Shown one piece after another: positions 45,651-56,958 of a stretch of 64,000 bases of DNA; the stretch's first letter is position 1; the number at the start of each line of letters is the position of its first letter. Under the pieces are notes generated by a model. That model did no database searches, was not told where the DNA came from, and worked only from the letters and a program-made list of their open reading frames with translations. The position numbers were made by a program, and so were the translations under genes. The stretch is from Dryococelus australis (taxonomy: Eukaryota > Arthropoda > Insecta > Phasmatodea > Phasmatidae). The stretch is from positions 209,864,709-209,928,708 of the forward strand of contig CM057009.1 in the NCBI GenBank assembly GCA_029891345.1, written 5' to 3'.

Positions 45651-46198
45651 TATTATTATTAAAAAACTAAAAAAAATAATATACAAAAATGAATAAATGC
45701 ATCTCAATACCTCTGATTTTTATTGGTTTTCCTAGAAAAAACCTCTATCTGTCAAAATATCTCTACTTGCATGGCAAGAGCAGTGTTAACAGGTCTTACA
45801 TGAATGGTTGAGTCCTACACCAGAGGCAAAATTTACATGTCCTAGCATGAGGTAGAATGTACATAACTTAGTTAAAAAAATATCCGAGTCCTGCACAAAA
45901 TGAACATATATTCTAAGTCCTACATAAGGTGGAAAGAAGGTGACTAAATGAGAAAATTTCTGATCCAACTTTGCGGAATTTACGATGACATTAAATAACT
46001 ACCTGCAAGATATCTGAGGTATGTATACAAAAATGAGTGGTGTTTGTAAACTATTAATGAGCACTGTATGTCTTTTCTACCTACCACATCACACGCGAAG
46101 TGATCGAATGCATTCAGATTAACTGCACAACCCCCCTTGCCAAGAGCTTTTATTTGGTAAGTGGGCATGCAGCTATCTATGCCGTGGTTGCCCATACT
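45651..46198. other. Intronic DNA, nothing recognised
   Basis: Loosely repetitive phrases around GTCCTACA..GAGGCAAAA near 45790-45930 recur a few times; otherwise nothing was seen. Confidence 0.35.
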
Positions 46199-46853
46199 TT
46201 ATAGGCCATTCACGGTAAATTGAGCATTTTTGAATTCACTTTCATTTGGAGTGACTGAAGAAATTTGGGCTCTTAACATCGAAGTCTTGAGAGCCGATGA
46301 GGGTGATTGAGGTGAGAATGGAACTATGGAGCTATGGAAAACCTGAAATAAAACAGGCTCTTTTATTCAATTAATTTATTGCAGTTGCTATCCCAAAAAA
46401 ATTACAATTTTCTTTAAAATGTCTAAGTAAATGGTCGCTATGGCTGATCTGCTTACCACACCTGTAACAGAAATATTTTTGAGTTTTGGTTTTCAAGGTC
46501 AATCAAGGTCATGGTGTCAAGGTTGAGTTAGTATGCATATAATATGTCGGTGGTAGTCTGTTACGTATTAGGATTTTTGACTTTTATGGATTTTTCCTCG
46601 AGTTTTTGTTTCAAGATCAATCAAGGTCATGGGGTCAAGTTAAAGGTAGTCTGCATCTCACATAACAATAGTAGTCTGTATCTTGTATCGAAATCTTTTC
46701 GCGAAATATCACTGACCCTACATATAACTGTAAGAATTAGCGCAGACCTGTGGCAGTGTTAATTTTATATATGCTGGAAGAATACACAATATGCATACAA
46801 GTAGATCTCAAAACGAGCTTTCAAAAGTGCCTAGTCTACCGAGAATAGCCTTT
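46199..46853. mobile_element. Family-2 MITE, enlarged copy
   Basis: The left end TATAGGCCATTCACGGTAAA and the right end AGTCTACCGAGAATAGCC match the family-2 termini, but the interior is about 650 bp instead of 240. It contains an inverted SINE-1 tail module (about 46280-46325) and a tandem duplication with TCAAGGTCA words (46475-46690), which explain the extra length. Confidence 0.7.
46475..46690. repeat. Two tandem copies of about 125 bp with TCAAGGTCA words
   Basis: The first copy contains TCAAGGTCAATCAAGGTCAT at 46493-46512, the second TCAAGATCAATCAAGGTCAT ending near 46630; both continue into GTAGTCTG phrases. TCAAGGTCA is the monomer site of FTZ-F1/ERR-type nuclear receptors, but here it is part of a repeat and its use is unproven. 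Confidence 0.6.
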
Positions 46854-47825
46854 AAATGATTTTCTGTCGTCACAAAGTACAGTTATTAGTGTAACAAAAT
46901 AAATATTTCACTAAAATAGTAACGTGTACGTGTTTCAAATGAAACTCGGCATAATCGGCACGTGTGTTTACTCCGCTACGCGAAAAGGCCGTTTTTTGCT
47001 GCCAACTTTCCGAAGGAATAAAATGCTTATTTGACAATTGTTCCAGTCTGTGGGCTTGTGTATGTAGCCTATGTGTGAATGTACGTGTGTATCTGTGTAG
47101 ATGTCTGTGGCTTTGCGTGTATGTATCCCCTAAAAAGCTCTTAAATATAAACATTACAAATCCGATTTATCCATTGTATGAACTACACATACAATTTACA
47201 AAATATATATGTTTTTTTATATGTTGACTGGTTTCGTAACTGCAAATATTACTTGCAAATGTTTATTATGTTGGAAATGTTTTCCATGTTGAAATTAATA
47301 TAATTTCATTTCCTGTTTATTTTCTGCTCCCTATTGGCACATGCCAATGAAAGTATTTGCTTAATTTGTCTGCTGCTTGTATCTTAGATCCTCGCGAACT
47401 TTTTTCTTAACTAAATTTTATTCGTGGTGGGTAGGGACTACCCACTATTCATGTGAATAGAATTTTTTCAGTGAAGCTATGCAGTTATTGTGAAGCTGTT
47501 TGGACATTTTAATTTATTTAATTACAGTAGTAAACACTTACATAATTTCCAACAGTAATTGCCACCATATAAAAATGTGCGTATTGAGAGATGATAGTTT
47601 AATTTATGTTAATTAATATTTAATATAATATTGAAGAGTCTCCCATATGTATTTGTATTGATTTCCTATCTATTCTAGAAATACCTGAAGACGTCTTCAA
47701 GTTGTACTTTTAGAATGCTTTCATTTGAAGCTGTTTGTGTAATGTTTTTAGAACGCATAGTAAGTTGTTCAAACTGTACATCCTACCGCAGTAAGTGGAT
47801 GATGAGGCGCGATGCCACCCTGGGA
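46854..47825. other. Intronic DNA, nothing recognised
   Basis: Includes a GT-rich stretch near 47050-47130 that opens frames on both strands. No gene was recognised. Confidence 0.4.
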
Positions 47826-47850
47826 GGGGGGGGGGGGGGGGGGGGGGGGG
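47826..47850. repeat. Poly-G tract of 25 bases
   Basis: An uninterrupted run of 25 G. It can form quadruplexes and is prone to length errors in sequencing, so the exact count is uncertain. Confidence 0.9.
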
Positions 47851-49255
47851 TTTAGCGAGGGGTAAACGACGACAAAGGAATCCAGCCACGGTGGTCTTTA
47901 GTGAAGACTGTGGTCCAACCCTCGCGTTTGGCGGCAAATGTCCTGGGCAGCCGCACTAGATGTTCAAACATGTCACCTCCAGCCGCTACTGCGGCCTGGA
48001 TACCACGAACCGAAAAAAAAATGGCGATAAATGCATCTAAAAATGTAAAATAACAAAAAGTGCTTCATACTGTAATTGCAGTAGCTTTATTCCGAGAAAA
48101 AAATACCTCAAAAGCGTTACCATTGGTCAAGCAGCGACATTCTCATCCCAAATATAGCGACTCAGCTCATGGCATATATCTTGTTTCTCCTCCCGTAAAC
48201 TCCCCTCAGTACGAGTGGGGAGAGGAAAAAAACTGGGGCATAAGTGACCAAGGGTGATGCTGACATAGAACCTTCAAAACATTATGACAGGCGGGTTTTA
48301 AACCAGATGTTCAAAGTGTTCACTGTCATTTCGTTGGCATGTGACCGCACGCTACAGAATACTACTTTTTACATTATGTTGCATCTCCTCATCAACTCTA
48401 ATAATGGTGGTTTAAAGTTTTGCCACCGTATCTGCAATGCCATATGCTAGATTCATGTTGGACTTCATTACTGTATTCATTTCTCTATAACGGAATCCCA
48501 GTGTCGAAATCCGCCATTTTTTTAAGTGTTGAGAGAGTAAGTTTATCATTTATTTCCAGCATAATATGATTGTCTTAAGGAAGTCGTCTGATAGATTTTA
48601 TTTAGTAGTAAGTGAATAGAAACTCTGTATAGATAATATGTTTGGATATATTTTCATTAGCATTCAGATGCTCTAAACATTTAATAAAGAAGCAGATTCT
48701 CAATAGCTGTCAGATGTAAATAAAATTATGAAACAGCGTGATTTATTTACAAATAATTTCGCAGTTCATATTTTTGAAACCATACCAAAGCACCAGATTT
48801 GAAGGAAAAAAAAAAACAAGTTTAATTAAACATGTGTATAATGTATATGTATACTCTGTAAAATTATGTAAGATAAAAATTCTGATGTATCCATAGCAGA
48901 AAGAATTAAAATAAATACAGTTTATAAATTATTATCTTTGTGGCAGTTTGTTCGTTGTTTAATCTGTAATTAAATTTGATTAAAAAATCGAGTACGTCCA
49001 TATTCAGAAACTAGGAGGCCAAAGAACTAATTGCTACAATCATTCATTAAAAATAATTAATATATATAAAACTCTCAGGTAAGAAAAAATTTATTCAAAA
49101 AATTTGTGAAAATATTTTATAAATAATAAAGCAACTTGTATTGGAAATGCTTTCGAAACGTGTTTCGCAAGATATTATTCCCCCTAACTGTCAAAATTGA
49201 AACGTGTATTGTTTAGAAATTAATTTTCTTAGTCTAAATTAGAAAACTACATTAT
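47851..49255. other. Intronic DNA, nothing recognised
   Basis: No coding similarity; short frames at 48060-48450 look fortuitous. Confidence 0.4.
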
Positions 49256-50362
49256 GGGCCAGTTTCACCAACACATCTTTAAATTTAAGCGCTACTAAAC
49301 GCCGAATAGGCTGTCCCTAGCGCCTTGTACCGTTTCACCAACTTTAAGTTCTTCTTAAAATGTTTTACGCAGCTCTTAATTTAGGAAACCGAAATTGGAT
49401 GCCCAACTCTTTAAGCTCTGCTTAAATGATTGTATACAAATTAAAAGTAAAATGGCTGCTAATGAAAAAGATGTGTGTAGATAACCCAAAATGTGTTATA
49501 AAGTATTTTGCTTTATAAATTCAATTTTTTATAATAAAATAAGAAATTATTGTGTATCAAATTTATTGGGCACGGGTGCAAGTCCTTATTTGCTGAAATA
49601 ACCTATGACGTTGGTCGAAAACAAAACTCTTGGCAGCACATATTTGTTATGTTCATTTTCCACGTATTTTCAAGAGGCAAAATCATATATAGATAGAAAA
49701 TTGTGTGTAAAGGCAGGTAGCTGACTGTTAAAATATGATTTTCTTGGGTACGCACTATTTAAAGTTAATGGAAAAAATGTTTGCCTTCACTAAACTGCAT
49801 AATTTTTACAGCGAAAATGTGTCTACATTATGCCTGTATGTACGATATTTAAAAATATATGATTATTTGATTGAATTTGAGACTGGACATAATATAATGC
49901 ATTACGGTTTTGACACGGAATATACATTACGTTTAGGGAATCAGTGCCAAAATAAGACAACAGTTTCATTTTAAAATTTATCATTAACCTAACGTATTAT
50001 TTTTATAGAGCATTTAATATATAAATGCTTGACGAAAGCTACTTAAATATATTTAACGAGTTTAAAACATTACCCGAGTAGGTAAAATATAAAACAATTA
50101 ACATTCTGACTGGTAAAAAACAGCTCAGGCCTACTATAGATCGTTGTAACTATTGCTGCGAAAAATCACACTTCTTGGCACTGATAATTAATAAGAACGA
50201 GATCATGAAACTTCACAGAATTGCAACACAACACTTCCACGATAATAAATTAACTTCGAAAAATTAAAAACGTATTAATTCACGAACGCAATTTTAAAAT
50301 AAATAAATTTCGGCACGCGTAGTTAGTTGAACAAATCGAGTACACACACACACACACACACG

Positions 50363-50439
<77 letters not shown>

Positions 50440-50818
50440 TATATGCTGTAACATCTGTTTTAATTTATTCTTATTAATCGTCAGGCAAACGATAAAGCTT
50501 TAATTACTTCTAATAAAACCAATGTTTGGTTAGGATTCGTATGCTCATAACAAAAGTAAACACAACATTTCAGGGGAAAAAATGGATTTTTCCCTTTCGT
50601 TGAAATAATTCTCATTGGTTCAGTTAGTCACATGACCACAATGCACGACTACAAACATGAGAATATTTGAAACTTGTTTCTTTAATCAACGCCCAGCTAA
50701 CACGCGCTAATAAAACTGAGTTTTATAATGGTGAAACGTCTTCAAATCCTTAAGAGCCACTTAAGCTTAAGTGTCGCTTTGCTGGAACCTAGTTTATTCC
50801 TTGTTGGTGAAGCCGACC
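49256..50818. mobile_element. Non-autonomous TIR element of about 1.56 kb (PIF/Harbinger-like ends)
   Basis: The left end GGGCCAGTTTCACCAACACA and the reverse complement of the right end GGTCGGCTTCACCAACAAGG form inverted termini. Subterminal regions share TTTAAG/CTTAAA words. TTA occurs just outside each end, which would fit the TWA target duplication of Harbinger elements, though one extra base at the left weakens this. The 79-residue frame at 49735-49974 is not transposase-like. A CA/TA microsatellite has expanded inside. Confidence 0.65.
50341..50438. repeat. (CA)n(TA)n microsatellite
   Basis: Alternating CA passes into a TA run of about 70 bp inside the TIR element. Confidence 0.97.
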
Positions 50819-50894
50819 TTATATGTATTTAATGATAATGCGTTTTACAAATCCTTAAACATTTACATTCTTCACTTTATTTTAATTACAAGTA

Positions 50895-52143
50895 CAATGA
50901 GAAAAACATTTTGTTTGTTCAAACAAAGATGGTTTGCCACAACTAAATAATTTATGTTTATATGGCAATCAAATATGTTATTTTAGAAGACAAATTAATG
51001 TGTTGATTTATTTGTTTGTAGCAATTATTTGCCTTTTTTGGTAGAATATTTTGTTGCTTCTATCAAATATTTGGCTGCCTCTTACCAAATTATTTGTTGC
51101 CCCAACCAAATCTTCTGTTGCCTCGACCTTATATTTTACTACCCCTACGAACTATTCTGTTGCCCCTTCCAAATATATGGTTTCCACATCCAAATTTTTT
51201 GTTAACTTATTTACTGCAGTATTTTAAGTTTATGTGAACACGGTTATGGGTTAGTTGGCCTTTGGTGTCGAGTTATCTACGTGCCACAGACTTTTGACAG
51301 AACATATTTCGTACGAATATCACTACGAAACTGCTATATACTTAGCGTAAAATGTTCCAGTATTAATAACACAACCATAGTTTTGTGATTTTCCGTACTT
51401 ATAAGATTTTGATGTTTATATTTGTTTGAACATGTGGTGACAGGAACGATGCGTGTATAAAGAACTTATCTGTATTTCAATACTTTCACAGTCACTAATT
51501 ATTCAGCTAAACGCTTCGCAATTATTATAAAGAAATCAACACGTAAATTAGATACATATCAATGTTTAAAATATGTGTCTATGACTAACGCAAACCAAAA
51601 CCACTACACAGCACTTACGTACAGATTTCGCAATTGAATAATAGTTAATTTTAATGATCGGCAAATACTTCTGTAAGGTCAGTTAAGTACCGATATTCCA
51701 AAATTTGCATTGGTTATTTCATAATTCGTTTTCAAAGCAACCTCGTGCACGGACTTCTAATTTAAAAATATAGGATTTCTTTGAAAGCGCGCAGTTAACA
51801 AAGAAGGTGAAAATAAACCGAATGTATTGGTGTAACCAACAAAATCTTTGGTCTCTGCAAATAAATTATTTGTTCAAAACATATCGCACATAACTAACAT
51901 ATTACTTTGTTGACAAATTGTAACGACATTTTGGTTACACTAAATATTTGTTTAACATTCTCGAACAACGAAATATCTGTTTGGTACATACAAAATTGAT
52001 TACATAAATTATTTACTTTGGAAACATATTCCTTTCATTTGGAGGAACTGGGGCTTGGTTGTACCAACAAAATATCGTTTAGTTGAAATAAACGCCACGC
52101 AAACAAATATATTTGGTATACTGAAACAATTCTTGTTTTTCAG
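50895..52143. mobile_element. Candidate quasi-palindromic element with subterminal short-repeat arrays
   Basis: The left part carries direct units ACCAAATTATTTGTTGCCCC, ACCAAATCTTCTGTTGCCTC and AAATATTTGGCTGCCTCT. The right part carries inverted counterparts such as GTAACCAACAAAATCTTTGG and TGTACCAACAAAATATCGTT. The outermost words AATGAGAAAAACATTTTGTT and, from the right, CACTGAAAAACAAGAATTGT are loosely similar. No coding region was seen. The limits are approximate. Confidence 0.45.
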
Positions 52144-52639
52144 TGTATGCACATATATATAAAGGATGAGTCTTTAATATATGCAAACCCGATGTGAGCG
52201 GAATCCTTATGACAAATAAATAAGGAAACATACATAGGGCATAAAGTGATTTCTGAGGGCGGAAGAAGCCCTGGAAATTTACGATTGGAAATGTGATACA
52301 CAACGATATTTTGATTTAGCAACGAATATTGGCATGCAGGCAAATGTTTACTACGCAGGTTACCTTACAAAACGGCATTACGGAGCGTACATCCCTTCAT
52401 ACATTCATTAAATAGGGGTTGGCTCCCTGTAATTGCTAAGAACTTTGTAACCCCATGCGTGAAGCAATTTTACATTACATGTTAGTAACCAGCACGCAAA
52501 AAGCAATGAAAAAGGTATATTTGGCAGTATCTGCTAATCCCCGCCATTAAAGCAGAAATCACACTTTAGTTGGACAGCAGTTCAATTGTAGTTTTGTGGG
52601 GCAGTCGAAAAAAAACTAACACCGTTTTCGTGTAATAGT
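52144..52639. other. Intronic DNA, nothing recognised
   Basis: No coding or repeat boundary was recognised between two mobile elements. Confidence 0.4.
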
Positions 52640-54314
52640 AATAATGTGCAAATATGATTAAGTTATGTGGTCTAGTAGCATGGGGCAGTAGAGCTGTACT
52701 CACAGCTGTAAGAAAGCAACATGTGCTTTGACTCATCCTGACAGGACTGCTTCCTAATGGCAGAGCAGAACCAGCCCTGTAATCTGTTATGGTATGCGGT
52801 ATTGCAGTGTGTAGCTGTACGTACTAATTGAAGTTCACGAATATTAGGAAAAACTGGATGATCAACTTATGTACGGTGAGTGTGGCAGAAATTCCAAGCA
52901 AGCAGTCCACATGCATGGTAAAATGTATCTTAATCGGACGCCCATTACATGGGAAACGATACGAAGAATTTGCACATGTCTCTTGTAACGAGATGATTGA
53001 AATTCCACAACGAGTGCGACGAAAGACTGCTACTGGCGAGACTCATAAACATGATGTGTTTGTAAATGTCGATGCAACCCCCCCCCCCCCCCCCGCGTGG
53101 GTATGCGAGAACTTTACAGGTTCGTAGGAATAAGTAAAACAAATGTGTTACGGATACTGTGCCAACGGCAATTCCATCCACATCAAGTGGCTCTTCACCA
53201 GGCATTACATGAAGGTGATTTCCAGCAGCGTGTTCAGTTTTGTAGGTTTGCTCTGATATCTGTAAGGAATGACAGCAATTGTCTGAAGATCATACTATTT
53301 ACCGATCAAGTGACCTTCACAAGCGATGGGAGCGTAAATTTACGTAAATATGTACTACTGGGTGATAGAGAATGTGTGTTGGGTTCGACATGTGGAGCAC
53401 CAGCGACAGTGAAACGTGAACGTGTGTTGTGGAATCGTTGCAGACTACATAACAGGGCCATACTTAATTCCAGGGTCAATAACCGGCTGTACGTACGCCC
53501 ATTTCCTCAGAGATACCTTGCCGTCTCTTTGAAAGACAAATCGCTCGACATACGTCGTGTATGTGGTTTCGGCATGACAGTTGTCCTGTGCACTTTTCCT
53601 TGGTGGCGAGGCTAGTGTTAAAAGAAACGTTTCCAAACCGGTGGTTAAGGCGAGGTGTTTTAATATGACTAGCTTGCTATCCCGACTTCACTCCTCTCTC
53701 ATTTTTCCTGTGGGTAACACTGATATTTAGGGTGTGCAACACGGTTCCTACGACGCCAGAAAACATGCAGGAATGCACTGTGACAGCTTGCAGAGGCATT
53801 ACACCAGAAGCACTTCAGGCCACTCGATGTTCGCTATATTTGCATTTACAGGTGTATTGCTGTCGATGGTAAACACATGTGGCACATGCTGTGAAAAGAC
53901 CCAATGCGAAGGGTTTCAACCATAACTGGACTCTTTTGTACTATGCATGTGGATGCGATTTCACTTCTCCTTAGGTTGGTTTGTTCTATTATTATTGGGC
54001 AACTGTAAGCACTTACTCGGTAGTGTTAATGAATAGGGAACTTTTCTCCCGAATTACGGTGGTATCTGAATAAAATGTAATGTATTGATATCAGACTTTC
54101 ACTCACATTACCCGTTTTCCAACTGCTGCAGTACTCTCCTTTATCCAACATCGCATCCCGTGACTTGCCCCATTAAGGTAGGCACTATGCTGATATAACA
54201 AAGTGTTCATGCCAGGATGAGTCACGGGGCAGGTGTTGCTTTCTTACATCTGTGAGTACAGGTCCACTGCCACATGTTACTAACCCACTCAACTTAATCG
54301 TATTTGCACATTAT
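52640..54314 (+). mobile_element. Tc1/mariner-superfamily transposon 1, about 1.7 kb
   Basis: Inverted repeats of about 100 bp bound it. The left end reads AATAATGTGCAAATATGATT and the right end, reverse-complemented, AATAATGTGCAAATACGATT. Inside both is CTGTACTCACAG, then GTAAGAAAGCAACA, and finally TGACTCATCCTG. It encloses one damaged + strand transposase gene. TA target duplications are not clear at the ends. Confidence 0.88.
52869..53890 (+). pseudogene. DDE transposase pseudogene of transposon 1
   Basis: The probable start is ATG at 52869 (MYGECGRNSKQAVHMYGKMY), an N-terminal helix-turn-helix of the DUF4817 type. 'GISKTNVLRILCQRQFHPHQ' follows and is typical of the DNA-binding domain. 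The catalytic part shows 'ILFTDQVTFTSDGSVNLRKY' with the first Asp (about 53300), and 'FRHDSCPVHFSLVARL' with the second Asp in a decayed HDGAP.H motif (about 53570). 'YPDFTPLSFFLW' carries the third Asp (about 53680). The C-terminal part includes 'VPTTPENMQECTVTACRGIT'. A poly-C run at 53077-53094 and several frameshifts break it. Intact relatives are about 330-350 residues. It shares its architecture with the transposase at 55186 but is clearly diverged from it. Confidence 0.88.
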
Positions 54315-54548
54315 TTCTTGGTGTTTCTGTGTTTACTTCATTGCATATACTATATCACTGAATTCATCTTTGTATAAACTTTCAGATGCCATTGAAATAA
54401 ATGCATATTTCCAGGGAGAGGAAATGATATGCTGTTTAATTATTTTGGTCTATACACGTGTTACGAATAGTTACTTTGCGGCAAATTACTTTTCCCCATT
54501 CCAGATATATATATAAATTTATTTACTCATTTATTCGTTTATTTGTAT
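54315..54548. other. Spacer between two transposons
   Basis: About 235 bp of AT-rich sequence; a frame at 54304-54516 is fortuitous. Its right edge is a short TA-rich tract next to the long TIR. Confidence 0.5.
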
Positions 54549-56872
54549 ATAATGCATTTAAGAAACATGTGTACAAACTCGGGGATGGGATTCGTGACTG
54601 GAAAAGAGGGGCATTGAAACCAGACACCATGGTCCATCGCAAGTAATACGGACTGTAGAATCCTTACATGCTGTGGGTGACAATCATATAATGTGGGATA
54701 TTAAGCAAAGTACTTGCTTTAGAGGAACACAAATTGACACAAGGATTCATTTAACCAAGATCTTGGATAATAGGAAGGTATTGTACGTCATTCACACCCC
54801 TATCGTGTAAATAATAAGAGCTGGCACCCTTTGAGTGCATGCAATATTTACACTGTGAGGTTAAACTGATGTTTGATACCATAGGATGAAGCAGGTGTTG
54901 GTAATCAGCAAAAAAGGTCCCCTAGTGGCAACTCTAACGAACCACGATTTACATGTAAAATGCAACAAAAAGGTACAGTGGTTGCAAGGCCATGGCCCTG
55001 TGTAGGCAACACGTCCTGCACCCGGTGGTAAACACATGTTGGTGGTTTATTGCACGTTGTTACATGTCACATACATTTCTCCTTTCCTCCTCCTGAGCGG
55101 TGTAGTTTTTCACTCCGTCAGCCAGAGCGGCCTATTATTTTCAGTCTGTCACTGTCGCGATCCACTAGGTACTGCAGATGTGAACATGGACGTGTACACA
55201 AATTCCCAAACAACAGACATGCTCTTGGTGTATTGTGAAGTGAGGGGCAACGACAGGGCAGCAGCACGTGTGCACAAACAAAGATACCCTACGCGATGTC
55301 AGCCGAACCACCAGATATTGGCAAACCTTACACAGAGACTACGGGAAAGAGGCATGTTTCAGCATCGATGTGGACCTGGCCGAACAAGAACCGTCCACAC
55401 TCCACAGTTTGAAGAGGTGGTCTTAGAAAATATAGTGGAAAACGCTTCGATGGGCACCCGTATAATAGTGCGCAGAATGGATGCATCTAATTGCACAGTA
55501 TTTTGTGTTCTCCATAAACAGCTGCTGCGAATATACCATGTGCGTAGGGTACGTGCAATAGGGCCAGCATATTATACCTCTCGGATAAAATTTTGCCGGT
55601 GGTTCATGCAGCAGTGTGAAATTATTCCTGATTTCCTGGCAATTGTAATGTTTACAGACGAAGCTGCGGTCGCACAGGACGGCTTTTGCAACACTAGAAA
55701 TGTCCACATGTGGGATGACTCCAACCTACATGCAACTGTAGCGAGAGGCTACCAGTACCACTTTTCCATCAACTTTTGGGCTGGAATAAATGGGGGAAAT
55801 TGCTGCCAAACCGTGTGTCAGGATTTCAATATTAGTATTTCCTACGGCTCAGATTTCCACAGTTACTGGAGGATGTTCCGCTCGCCATCAGAAAATAGAT
55901 GTGACAGCAATATGACGGTGTACCTCCCCATTTCACCAGGATTGGCCGTGACCACCTCAACACAGCGTATCCCTCTCGCTGGATAGGACGGGGTGGGCCT
56001 CGTGCTTGGCCACCATGCTCCCCGATCCATTATACTTCTGGCTGTGGTGATTTCTTAATGCGTGTGTGTACAAGACACCCGTGGCATCTGAATATGACCT
56101 GTTACCGAGGGTAATGGCTGCCTGCGATCAAGTGCGAGTCACACCGGGTGATATTCAGAGCATCCACCAATCTCTAATACGCAGTATGAACCACTGCAAT
56201 AGTATTGGAGGGGCATATTTCTAAAAATTATTATAAAATTTGTTGTGATACTGCTACTTGCATATTCTCATATGATTGCAGTGTCTGATCCGTTGTGCTG
56301 TCAGTTAGTGTCTTCAGTACCGATAACGCATTGCTACCTCACGTAATGTACATGTGTTTACACAAATTAGTACAAATTAGTACCACCTACCGGACATATT
56401 ACGTCATTATCACTACTCACCAAGCCATGGTATTACTACCATTGAACCTGTAGTTTGCGATTTAACTAGAAATGGTGGGTCCTAGAGAGTGGTAACTAGG
56501 GATCCTTTTTTGATAATTACGACGTTCTCATTCATCCAATGGTATCCACAATCAATTTAACCTCACTGTGTAAATGTTGCATGAAATTAAAGGGTACCAA
56601 CTCCTATCATTTACATGAATAGGAGTGTGTACGATGTACCATACCTTCCGTCTATTCAAAATATTGGTTTAATAAATCCATATACCCATTTGTATTCCTC
56701 TAAAGCATGTATTTTGCATAATATTCCATGTAATATACTTGTTCGCCTCCGCTTGCAAGAACTTCTTAACGCCCTTATTATTTGCTATGGATAATGGGTG
56801 TACTATATCAATCTTTCTCCTTTCAGGTCACGAATCACATGCCCAAGTTTGTAGACATGTTTTCTAAACATG

Positions 56873-56878
<6 letters not shown>
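54549..56878 (+). mobile_element. Tc1/mariner-superfamily transposon 2 with about 400-bp TIRs, 2.3 kb
   Basis: The left TIR (about 54549-54950) pairs with the right TIR (about 56480-56878). Matching blocks from outside in are GAAACATGTGTACAAACTCG / AAAACATGTCTACAAACTTG, GATTCGTGACTGGAAAAGAG / GATTCGTGACCTGAAAGGAG, TGCTTTAGAGGAACACAAAT / TGCTTTAGAGGAATACAAAT, and CACTGTGAGGTTAAACTGAT / CACAGTGAGGTTAAATTGAT. A TA-rich tract lies at both outer ends. One + strand transposase pseudogene lies inside. Confidence 0.88.
55186..56222 (+). pseudogene. DDE transposase pseudogene of transposon 2
   Basis: The likely start is ATG at 55186, not the upstream ATG at 55036, because family similarity begins at 'MLLVYCEVRGNDRAAARVHK', a DUF4817-type helix-turn-helix. 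'GMFQHRCGPGRTRTVHTPQF' and 'RIYHVRRVRAIGPAYYTSRI' follow, and then the catalytic core with 'IVMFTDEAAVAQDGFCNTRN' carrying the first Asp. The frame is open to 55986, giving 267 residues. After frameshifts, 'YDGVPPHFTRIGRDHLNTAY' (second Asp, about 55912) and 'PSRWIGRGGPRAWPP' follow. The third catalytic region is corrupted, and the C-terminus reads 'QSLIRSMNHCNSIGGAYF' to about 56222. It is the least damaged transposase in the window but still dead. Confidence 0.9.
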
Positions 56879-56956
<78 letters not shown>

Positions 56957-56958
56957 GA
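56873..56958. repeat. (TA)n(CA)n microsatellite
   Basis: A TA run of about 70 bp followed by CACACACACACA lies at the right terminus of transposon 2 and may have grown from its TA target site. Confidence 0.97.

Noticed and set aside
49735..49974. 79-residue open frame inside the TIR element as a transposase fragment
   Set aside because: No helix-turn-helix, DDE or Harbinger-type motif was seen.
55036..55185. Upstream 50 residues of the long frame starting at 55036
   Set aside because: They lack family similarity; the transposase similarity begins after ATG at 55186.
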